This document shows positions 1-12,200 of a stretch of DNA of 64,000 nucleotides, in pieces. A program made the translations under genes and the position numbers. Position 1 is the stretch's first letter. Every line of letters starts with the position of its first letter. The DNA is from Branchiostoma belcheri (taxonomy: Eukaryota; Chordata; Leptocardii; Amphioxiformes; Branchiostomatidae), in NCBI RefSeq assembly GCF_001625305.1, contig NW_017804465.1, positions 937,839 through 1,001,838 on the forward strand, in the 5' to 3' direction. The notes under the pieces are model-generated. The model had not been told where the DNA came from, did not search any database, and saw only the letters and a list, made by a program, of their open reading frames with translations.

Positions 1-194
1 ATTCATGGGACGCCCCTAACCAAAGCTAGATACTTATTTCACCTGAGTGAAGTGATAAGGTATTTATTACGATCAGCATTTTGCTACGTTGACACCTATC
101 AAACAGCCCAAAAAATACTAGTATATTCATGTAAATATGCAGACGCAGAGATAATAATTGTACTGTTCACCAAGTCTTATTTCTTCCAACACAG

Positions 195-267
195 GCCCAG
201 GCCACTACCGGCCCTTGGCAGACCACGGCCAGCCAGATCACTAGCATCCCAACACTCCCCGTCACTG
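195..267 (+). CDS. Thr/Ser/Pro-rich linker exon (first exon seen)
   Basis: The 73-base segment lies between an acceptor (...ccaacacag) and a donor (gtcagt). It reads in one frame as a Thr/Ser/Pro-rich peptide beginning [11 protein letters not shown] and ending PTLPVT. Its end phase (1) matches the start of EGF1 at 398, and its start phase is 0. The composition suggests an O-glycosylated linker. No homology supports it, so the call rests on splice sites, phase and composition. Confidence 0.5.
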
Positions 268-3200
268 GTCAGTACCAATTGAAGATTATTGGAGAGTTAT
301 TTACGGCTACTAAAAAGCAACTGCCTAACTTCATACTATAAAGATTATAGTACGCACAATAATCATACTTTGCCATAAAACGTATTTCATTCTACAGATA
401 ATGATGAATGTGCAGATGGCAGCCACAACTGCAGCCCGGATGCCACCTGTACCAACACACCCGGCAGTTTTACCTGTGCTTGTAACTCTGGCTACAGCGG
501 CGATGGTTTCACCTGTACTGGTAAAAAAAATTCTGTAACATTTCTCGAAATTCCGGAAAGATAGCTTCCGCCCATTCCGTCAAAATAGCATGCAGGCTGC
601 AAAACCCGGAATAAATGCACGGGTTACCATATCCTTGTAGTCTCCACCAGACTCTTTTTCAGGCTGAATAAATATTAGAAATTGACCTAAAAAGAATGTA
701 GCTGACCAGAGGAGTTGGCCTGCCATACAGGATCTGGTTTACAATTTTGTGTATAGACTGGACCCGCGTTGGTCGTCCAACTCCCCTGGCCAGCTATACG
801 GTTACTTCATATAGCCTTATACTTTTGCAGTTTGTATTGTTTTGTGAAGCAGTATGGCAAAGCTATCAACATTTCTTTATAATGTTGATAGCTTTATAAT
901 ATATAATTTCAGCTCGATCATGTCCGCCTCTGACGGCCCCAACTAACGGAGCAATGAGTCCTCCTGGGCCTCACTACTACGACAAGAACGTGGTTACGTT
1001 TACCTGTAACCAGGGGTACAAGTTGAACGGTGCCACTACTGCAGTATGCCAAGCTGGCAGCAACAACAACATGGCGTGGAGTCACCCTGTCCCAACATGC
1101 ACAGGTACACAAACAGCCATTGTTGAATTTAATGTATACGTATTCATCAGTTGTTGCCATATGTTGTATAATGTAACAATTGCCGTGCAATAAAGAAGTT
1201 CTTTTTTAATCACCTGTTTGATGATACAGATAAAGATGAATGCGCGGATGGAAGCAACAACTGCAGTCCCGATGCATTCTGTACCAACACACCCGGCAGT
1301 TTTACATGTACTTGTAAGGCAGGCTACAGCGGCAACGGTGTCACTTGTACTGGTGAGGACAGTGTTCTTTAACTATTTTATATGTGTAAATACATACATA
1401 CATACATCTGATTCTGATGAGTTAAAGATGTCTAATAGTGTACTATTCCATTATTGCAACTACTTAATTAAGTTTTATTTTTGTGCAGATGACGATGAAT
1501 GTGCAGATGGGAGCCACAACTGCAGTCCCTATGCCTTCTGTACCAACACACCCGGCAGTTTTACATGTACATGTACCTCAGGGTACACCGGTGATGGTTT
1601 CTTCTGTTTTAGTGGTAAGGAACAGATTAATTAACTATTTATTTTAAAGGTTTGTATGTATGTATGGACGTATACATTTAACAAAACACACAAAATAGCT
1701 TTTGGATTTAAATATCACAAAACCTTTCTTAAGTAGAACGTTCTTTTTGTTTTGTTTATGCAGTAAATGACCAATGCACATCTGGAACTCACAACTGCAG
1801 CCCGCATGCCTTCTGTACCAGCACAGCTGGTAGTGTTACCTGCACCTGTTATCCAGGCTACAGCGGTGACGGTGTCACGTGTACTGGTAGGGAAATGTGT
1901 TTATTTTAAAGGTTCAAACTATGCCTAAAAGACGAAGAATCTTGCAGGCATCACGATGAATCCCATACTAATTAAAGATTTTTGATAATAAAACTACATC
2001 TACTAAAAAGACGTATGCATTACATATTCTAAACGGCGTATACACTATGCCCATACCTCATTTTAAAACACAAACTTGCTCTTTCTTTCATCTACAGATG
2101 ATGATGAATGTGCAGATGGGAATAACAACTGCAGCCCCCATGCCACCTGTACCACCACACCCGGCAGTTTTACATGTACTTGTAACCCTGGCTACATCGG
2201 CGACGGTGTTGTCTGCAATGGTAACGGAAAGATGTTTTCCGTGCACTCTGTTAGAAATGAACATGCATTCTGTAATTAGGGCTTGGTTAGGCATTGTTTG
2301 CTCGAATACACGTCTTCTGGAATTCACATATGTAAACGTAGATTGACGTAACTGTAACGTCAAGTAGTTCATATTGTTTAATGAAGCACAATAACTTTAT
2401 TGTGGCCATTCCTTCATAATTTCAGCTGTACCATGCCCAACTGTGACGGAACCAGTTAATGGAGCTCTGAGCCCCACCGGCCCTCACTACTACCTGAATG
2501 TGGTAACGTTTACCTGTAACCCGGGGTACAAGTTGAACGGGGCCACAACTGTAACGTGCCAAGCTGGCAGCAACAACAACCTAGTTTGGAGCAGCCCTAT
2601 TCCAACCTGCACAGGTAACAATACAAAAACTTATCGATGACTACAATGTTTACATATGTATAAACCACCATAACTATTTTAAGTACAAGTTGTTGTTTCA
2701 ACATTTATTCTTTATAATAAAGTTAATGTCCTGTTTTTTGGGGGCAGACGTTGACGAATGCACAGATGGAAGCCACACTTGCAGCTCCGATGCCTTTTGT
2801 ACCAACACAGCCGGCAGTTTTACCTGTACCTGTAACGCAGGCTACAGCGGCAATGGCGTTATTTGTACTGGTGAGTAGGATTTATGTTAGAAAAAAAACG
2901 TTTATGTTTTTGTCACATATCCTTATGAGAACAGATTTCTGTAAGGATGATTTAATATGGTAATGGAATTCAGCAACAGTGTAAATAAAGAGACGTTAAT
3001 CGTTATGAAGTTTACGCTAGTTTATATCGAAGCAAATCTACTCTTTTTTTAGATGGCGATGAATGTGCAGATGGGAGCCACAACTGCAACCCCGATGCCA
3101 CATGTACCAACACACCCGGCAGTTTTACCTGCGCTTGTAACTCAGGGTACACCGGAGATGGTGTCTTCTGTTTCAATGGTGAGAACAAATTATTTACCCG

Positions 3201-6200
3201 TGTTGAAGTTCCAGTTGTAAGTGCCAAGTTCCAGCTGTTGCCTTCATCAAAGCACTGAAAATTGCTGGTTGACTGCAAAGAACCAATACCATGAAGAATA
3301 GCTATATTTTAATCTTTGCTAGATTTTCCTAAGATTCTAATTGATAGAAAAATATAGAAATTATCGTGTAGACCGTAAAGCACTAGTCTCTACCAGACTC
3401 CAGACACCAGGCAACATCATTGACCAGAGGAGTTGGCCGGCCATATAGAGGGTACGGCTTGCCTGCCCTCTATGGCCGGCCAACTTCTCTGGCCAATGAT
3501 GTTCCCCTTAGGCGATTTCTACTATTTATTCAGCCTGCAAAGGAGTCTGGTGGAGACTAGTAAAGCATCACTGTCTTAAAAACAATACATTAAGCAGAAA
3601 TAAAACAAAGGTGTTTTGGAATTCTTTTTGATGATTAAAAAACTATTCTTTCCCTTTTGAAGCCAATGACCAATGTGCAGATGGGAGCCACAACTGCAGC
3701 CCCGATGCCTTCTGTGTACATCACAGCACATCTGGTAGTTTCACCTGCACCTGTCACTCAGGCTACAGCGGCGACGGTGTCAAGTGTACTGGTAGGGAAG
3801 AAATCTGAGTCTTGTGTTTGTAGGATTTAGATCAAAGTCAATTCCATCTAGATCAACGAATATTCTTGTTTCCATAAAAATGTCAAAAATATTTTTCTAT
3901 TATTAAAACCAAGGTATTGTCAAATCTTGCGAATTTAAAACAACACTTCTTGCATTTTTTTTTCGTCAGATAATGACGAATGTGCAGATGCAACCCACAA
4001 CTGCAGCCCCCATGCCACCTGTACCAACACACCCGGCAGTTTTACCTGTACATGTAACCCAGGCTACAGCGGTAACAGTGTGATCTGTAATGGTAAGGGA
4101 ATACTGTAACTCAATTGTCGCAAATATTTTCTGTACATTCTGTTACAATTGTTAATGCAGGCTGCAGACCACGGAGTTTAATGCCCGATTAACCATCTTA
4201 TTGCTACCATACACGTTTTTATAACTCGTATCTGAGGAAGCGAAGTTGTATTCTGTAAATTAAGTAGACATTAAGCTTTCGCCAATTAGTTATCACTTTT
4301 GCGGTTTATATTGTTTAATGAGACACTAATGACATTATTGTAACCATCTGTTCACAATTTCAGCTGTACCATGTCCGACTCTGACGACTCCAGCTAATGG
4401 AGGTCTAAGTCCCACCGGGCCTCACTACTTCTTGGACATAGCTACGTTCACCTGTAACCAAGGGTACAAGTTGAACGGGGCCTCTACTTTAACGTGCGAA
4501 GCGGACAGCAACAACAACCTAGAATGGAGCGATCATGTCCCAACCTGCAAAGGTACCAACACGAACAACCATTGATAATTCCGAGGTATTCATATTCAAC
4601 AGTAGTTGCCATACAGTGTATAATGGTCATGTACAATTGTTATGCAATAAACACTAGGTTTAAACACTTGTATTCTTTGATAAGTTAACCCTGTGCCTGT
4701 TTGTCGATACAGATAATGACGAATGCGTGGATGGAAGCAACAATTGCAGTCCGGATGCCTTTTGTACCAACACACCCGGCAGTTTTACCTGTACTTGTAA
4801 CTCAGGGTACAGCGGCAACGGTGTAATTTGTACTGGTGAGTAGGGATTACATGTATGTTAGAAAAAACGTTATGTATTTGTGAAATGTGCTGGTGAGGAC
4901 AGACTTCTGCAACGATGCTTAAATATGATAACATAATTCAGCAAGCGCTTTCTAAACAACAGTGTAATATGGAGACTTTTAGCTGATGATATGATATACC
5001 TTAGCTAATCTACTCTTTTTGCAGATGTGGATGAATGTTCTGACGGGACCCACAACTGCAGCCCGCATGCCACCTGTACCAACACACCCGGCAGTTTTAC
5101 CTGTACTTGTAAGGCAGGCTACACCGGAGATGGTGTCTTCTGTTTTAGTGGTAAGGAACAGATTGTTTACTTGTGTTTAATGTTCCAGTTGTAAGTATAT
5201 GTTTGCTAGTACACAGAAAAGAGCTGGTTGACTACATAGAACCAAAGACATCAAAATAGCCATACCTTTAGAAGTTAGAAATGGTAGTATTTCTGTTATA
5301 TCTTTTTACAAAAACTTTTTTGCAGCTGTTGACCAATGTACAGCTGGGAGCCACAACTGCAGCCCCTACGCGTTCTGTGTGGCCACGTCGGGTAGTTTTA
5401 CCTGTTCCTGTTACCCAGGCTACAGAGGCGACGGTGTCACCTGCACCGGTAGGTAAAATATCGTAAAATTTTTAGGTCTAACTATGATTAGAAGATGAAG
5501 AATCTTGAACGCCCCAAACTGCTTCCAATGCAAGTTGAAGGGTTGTCCTTGTTTCTGTTAACCAAGCCTTGTAAATAGACGTAGTCATTTTATATAGTTT
5601 TTGTATCATTACAAATAAATAAGCGAGATAAACTCACTTCTTTTTTTTTTTTACAGATAATGACGAATGTGCAGATGGAAGTAACAACTGCAGTCCGGAT
5701 GCCACCTGTACCAATACACCCGGCAGTTTTACTTGTGCCTGTAACCCAGGGTACAGCGGCGACGGTATTATCTGTAATGGTAAGAGAAACATTCTTATTT
5801 TTCTTGCAGAGAGATATATTCTGTTTATTATGTTTCAAGGCTGTGAATCTGGTTTCTGAGTCAGTATTTTGTCAATGAATTAGACTTGGTAAAAGCATTC
5901 CTTCATCATTTCAGCTGTACCATGCCTGTCTCTGACGGCTCCAGTTAATGGATTCCTGAGTCCTACCGGACCTCACTACTACCAGGACGTGGTTACCTTT
6001 ACCTGTAACCAGGGGTATAAGCTGAGTGGGGCCACTGCTGTAACGTGCCAAGCCGACAACAACAATCTAGAGTGGAGCGATCCTGTCCCAACCTGCATAG
6101 GTACCAACAAAAATTGTCACTGATCGATACAATTTATGCACGTATAATTTTCTGTAACTATTCTTAGAATGTTTCACTACTACTGATAGATTTTTTTAAA

Positions 6201-9200
6201 TATATCATAATGGCATGTGGCATTTGTTGGTCCAGATAACGATGAATGCACAGATGGGAGCCACAACTGTGCCCCCCATGCCACCTGTACCAACACACCC
6301 GGCAGTTTCACTTGCGGTTGTAAAGCAGGCTATAGCGGTGACGGTTTCACCTGTACTGGTAAGAAGGCATTCTGTAACTTTGTTTACTGGTAAGGTAAAC
6401 TATTATTTGACATATGGTCATTATTAACATGCACTTAAAAGACGGTCTTGATAATAAGGAGACGTTTTAAAACTTTAAAGCATTACAAGTCGAACCTAAT
6501 CTATATTTTGTTTATGCAGATGTTGATGAATGTGCAGATGGGACCCACAACTGCAGCCCCTATGCCTCCTGTTTTAACACAGTAGGCAGTTTTGTCTGTG
6601 CTTGTAAGTCGGGCTTCAGTGGCGATGGTGTCACTTGTACTGGTGAGAATCTATATTCTATATTCTAAATACAGAAACAGGCGTTTTCATGTATTTTAAG
6701 GCAATTTATTCGCATAAGAGGCATCAAACCTCAGAATCAAATACGCAGGTAATTAAGCATTTCCTCAAATGTCAAGTGCTTTTTGAGTAATGTATTATGA
6801 GAAAGCTAATATCTTTTTTTTACTTTGTGCAGATGAAGACGAATGTACGAACTGGAGCCACAACTGCGATATCGACGCCACCTGTACCAACACACCCGGC
6901 AGTTTTACCTGTACTTGTAACTCAGGCTACAGCGGCGACGGTGTTACTTGTACTGGTAAGGACAAGGTTTTTAACTCTGCTTATATAGAAATACATACTA
7001 GCATCATTTTAAAGACAATCCTTGTCAACGTGTAAATTTACATTATTGTATGTCGCAGCTAATTGTCATTATTGTTTGTGCAGATGTTGACGAATGTGCA
7101 GATAACAGCCACAACTGCAGCCCCGATGCCACCTGTACTAACACACCCGGCAGTTTTAAGTGCAAGTGTACCATAGGCCACATCGGTGATGGCTTCCTCT
7201 GTTTTGATGGTGGGGAACAAATTATTACTTTTTACAAAACTACGTTCCATGTGTAAACATATCATTACTAATAAACAAATAAACAAATATATAGAATGTA
7301 AAATCAATGCCATTAAAACATATGCATAGCTTTAGTAGAAGTAACAAAATAGGAGTTTTAAAATTCCCTTTAATGGAAAACTTTTGATTCTGTTTCTGCA
7401 GCGATTGACCTTTGCTTACCTGGAAGCAACATCTGCAGCCCCCATGCCTTCTGCTCTGACCCACTCGGTACCAACACACCCGGCAGTTTTACCTGTACCT
7501 GTGTCTCAGGCTATAGCGGTGACGGTTTCACGTGTATTGGTAGGAAGGTTTTTGTAACATGTTTTTTTGTTGTCTTGTTTTCATGTGTATAAAATAAGAG
7601 TAAGGAACTGATTCCATGTTACTTTTGTTTACATAAACTGCGTCTGCTAAAGTATTTATTCATTCGTACAGATGTAGATGAATGCGCAGATGGGAGCCAC
7701 AACTGTAGCCCCCATGCCACCTGTACCAACACACCTGGCAGTTTTACATGTACTTGCAACCCAGGCTACATTGGCGACGGTGTTAAATGTACTGGTAAGT
7801 AAGGATTCGGCAGCCGTTATTTTATTATACAATATAGTTTGAGTATGTTTACATTACAAATCTTATTCATCCTGCAAAACCAAAAATCAATGCAAGGCGA
7901 ATCATATCGTTGCGAAAACGAAGGTTTTTGAAATTAACTCATTTCTGAGGAAGAGAATTATTAGAATAATTTAAAGAATTTTGTAAATGTAAAATTTGCT
8001 AAACTTGGCAGTTACGTCAACTAGTGTGTTACCTTCAAGTTGGTAGTTTGTATTGAGGAGGCACCATGAGTTATGAAATCATTGTAAAAACGTATCTTTT
8101 TTACTTCAGCTCTACCATGTCCGGCTATCACGGCCCCAGCTAACGGAGCATCGAGTCCTCACGGGCCTCATTACGACAAGAACGTGGTCATGTTTACCTG
8201 TAACCAGGGGTACGAGTTGAACGGGGTCCCTACTGCAACGTGCCAAGCTGGCAGCAACAACCTTGAGTGGAGTGATCCTGTCCCAACCTGCACAGGTACC
8301 AACGAGAAGTGTTACTGATCAATACAATTTATGCGGATTGAATTTTCTATAACTACTATTTCTAAAATTTAGTCATCCATTGTTCATTTCGGAGAAAAAA
8401 ATATGTTGATTTTATGTTTGTTGGCACAGATAATGATGAATGTGCGGATGGGACGCACAACTGCGATCACCACGCCACCTGTACCAACACACCCGGCAGT
8501 TTCACCTGTACTTGTAACGCAGGCTACAGTGGCAGCGGTGTAACTTGTACTGGTAAGGAAGAATCCTGTATCTTTGAATGCAGAAATAAACGTTTTAGGC
8601 ACATCAAAGTCATGCAGTTTATCGCCAAACAGGCTAGAAAGCTCAGATTTGAATACGTAAATGATTATAAATATTCTCACTTGAATATGTAATACATGTT
8701 TTTTTTTAACTTATGAGCAAAATAACTGATTTGTTTAATTTCTGTGCAGAGGTCGACGAATGCACAGATGGGAGCCACAACTGCAGTCCACATGCCACCT
8801 GCACCAACACGCCAGCCAGTTTTACCTGTGCTTGTAACCCTGGCTATAGTGGTGACGGTGTTACCTGTAAAGGTGAGGACAAGATTCTTTAAATCTGTTT
8901 TGATTGTTTTGATAATTAATTGTAACTTAAACCACTTCATATCGCGGCTAATTTTCATTTTGTTTGTGCAGATATCGATGAATGTGCGGACGGGACCGAC
9001 AACTGCAGTCCGGATGCCACCTGTTTTAACACACCCGGAAGTTTTACCTGTATTTGCAACTCAGGCTACATCGGTGATGGGTTCTTCTGTTTCGGTGGTA
9101 AGGACCAAATCTGTACCTGTGTTGAAATTCGAGATGTATTTTTCTTATTTATAACACAAAAATAGCTTGTAGGCTGTGAAGCATAAACGGCATGTAAAGA

Positions 9201-12200
9201 TACGCACACGGATATGTGTTATTCAGCTTCCAATTATTAACAATCTAATAATCTTGTTCGCAGCCAATGACCAATGCACAGATGGAAGCCACAACTGCAG
9301 CCCTCATGCCTTCTGTACTAACACACAGGGTAGCGTTACCTGTACTTGTTCTACGGGGTATAACGGCGATGGCGTTACATGTACAGGTAGGGAATTATTT
9401 ATTGTGCGGTTTATTCTCCTTTATCTGCCTACCACCTGTGGGCGACAGCTATTCTGCCATAATATTTTTTGTCAAAATGCATCAAAATGCAGTCCGTTCC
9501 ATTATGAATCAAGTTTAAACTCCATCTACCAACACAGATGATCTTTCAAGATAAGCATTCTGTTCCAATTAAGGAACATTTTATTTCAGTTTCGACAAGC
9601 TAAATCTGCTATATAGACGTCTTAATATTATATTCTATACAGATTTATATACAATACATATTTCTTGCAAAGAAAGCTCAAGACTTTCTTTATTCGTACA
9701 GATCATGACGAATGTGCAGATAACAGCCACAACTGCAGTCCCCATGCCACCTGTACCGACACACCCGGCAGTTTTACATGCACCTGTGATTTTGGCTACT
9801 TCGGCGATGGTGTCAGATGTACTGGTAAGAAAGGAATTGTCAGCTCTTATTTATTGAAGAAATATAGTTTCCGTACATTTCATTACAAAGCATCTTGCAA
9901 TCGGTAAACCCGTTTATAATACCCAGTAACCATGTTGTAGCTTTGACACACATAAAACTTATCCATTTTCATTCTGAAAAAGTGAGTTTTTTGTAATGGA
10001 CTAGACTTCACAGTGGTGTGCTTGACCATGATGTTGTTTGATAAGTAATGACATTATGGTAATCATTTTCCTCTTAATTTCAGCTCTATCATGTCCAAAT
10101 CTGATGGCGCCAGTCAATGGAGCGCTAAGTCCCATGGGCCTTCACTACTACGAGAAGGTGGTAACATTTACCTGTAACCAGGGGTTCGAATTAGACGGGG
10201 CCACTACTGCAACATGCCAAGCTGGCAGCAACGGAAATCTGGAGTGGAGCGATCCAGTCCCAACCTGCACAGGTACCTTCAAAAAGAATTACTGAGAAAT
10301 ACAATACATACATGAACCTATACAACTCACCATAGCTATTTGGCACATTTAATCCCTTGTTGATGTTTTGAATAATCCTGTAAGAAAGTTAATGTCTTTC
10401 TTCTGCACAGATAATGATGAATGCGCTGACGGAGGCCACAACTGCAGCCCCCTTGCCACCTGTACCAACACACCCGGCAGTTTTACCTGTACTTGTAACC
10501 CAGGCTACTTCGGTGATGGGATCTTATGTTTTCCTGGTGAGAACAAGATTAACCTATGCTGGAGTTTTAAATTTAAGTAAGAATGTATTTATTCAAACAG
10601 AAGATGTGCAACAATAAAGAACCAGCCCCATGTTTAAAAAGTATTGTAAAAATTCTATCCCAAAATCTTTCTTTGTTTTTGCAGTTAGTGAAAAATGTCC
10701 AGATGAGATCAGCGACTGTGACGGAAGTGCCTTTTGTACCACCTCGTCTGGTAATCCTATCTGTATCTGTAAAACAGGGTACCACAGCAGAGGTGGCATA
10801 TGTAAAGGTAGGGGAAAATTTGGTAACTTGTAATAAAGTTTTAGATGTTGTAAAACATAGAATAAGAAATCTTTTATCTACAAACTACTGATTTTATGTG
10901 CACTGCTTCAATGAACTACGTTTTGATGAGCATATTAATCCCATATTTTAAATCATTTATGCATTACACTTTCTTTATTAGGGAAAAAGCTTTAGTTATT
11001 TTTTATAATTTTTTCTCGTGTAGATATTAATGAGTGCAAAGATGGGAGCCACAACTGCCACCCCCATGCCACCTGTACCAACACACCCGGCAGTTTTACC
11101 TGTGCCTGTAACCCAGGGTACAGCGGCAACGGTGTCAACTGTGTTGGTGAGGAATGATTCATGTCTTTTATTTCAAAAAGTTTTTTTTCACATATCCTTA
11201 CGAATCATCATACAGGTTGCAAAACGAAGAATAGAGTATTTGTATATGTTCTTGACTTCAAAATTGTGTCTTTACTTTTGCAGTTTGTGTTGTTTGGTAA
11301 GATAGAATGAGTCACGAAACCATTATAGGAATTCGTTTCTGACTACAGCTCTACAATGTCCGGCTCTAACGGCCCCAGCTAACGGAGCTCTGAGTCCTCC
11401 CGGACCTTACTACAACCAACACGCGGTAGGGTTTATTTGCAACCCTGGGTACGTGTTGAACGGGACCTATACTGCAACGTGCCAAGCTAAAAGGAACAAC
11501 TTAATATGGAGTGACCCGGTCCCAACCTGCACAGGTATCAAAACAGCGATGGACTAATGAATACAATTTTATATGTGTATAATTCACCATAAATAATTTA
11601 AATACTGCATCACCGGGAAATGATTATGTATACGCCAATATACTTTCATTGAGGCATTAGAATTTGCAGCTGTGTTAATGTGTCCAGGTAGGTTGAAGCT
11701 ACGCTTACATGCTGCATAAAGAAATATACGTTTTTTTGGGAGATACTAATGATAAGTAATAGTTGTGCTTTATATCTATGCATAGACCAGTGGAATGGCA
11801 ATAGATTATGTCAAACTGTGTAAATGTGTCCAGCTAGGTTTAAGCTATACTAACACTAGCAACCTTACATGCTGCATACAGAAATGCAAGTGTTATTGGG
11901 AGATACTAATGATATCAAGTAATAGTTGTGTTTGATATCTATCCATCGACTAATATAATGGCAATAGATGGCAAACCGTTCCATCGTTGTTCCTTGCATT
12001 AGCGTTGCCTGCGCCGGCCCTGCCACCACCTGGAGCTTTACCTCCTGGATTGCCGTTGACAAACCAGAGGTGGGTTAAGTTGACAACATTGATATCTGTA
12101 TCACATAATATGTTGAATATATCCACTGATGAAACCGATTAGCCGGACACTTTGGTTTTCAGTACCTGCAACTCTGAAGAGCTACACTTTCTTGTGTTTA

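Noticed and set aside
52-282. 76-residue open frame as the start of the first gene
   Set aside because: It overlaps the linker exon in a different frame and crosses its splice sites.
398-11534. Regularly spaced similar sequences as a CRISPR-like or satellite array
   Set aside because: The similarity is confined to EGF and CCP exons with splice sites and conserved cysteines; introns between them differ.
11670-11687. 18-base mini-exon between CCP7 and the linker exon
   Set aside because: It has an AG and a GT of matching phase, but it lies in a duplicated intronic repeat and the frame is complete without it.
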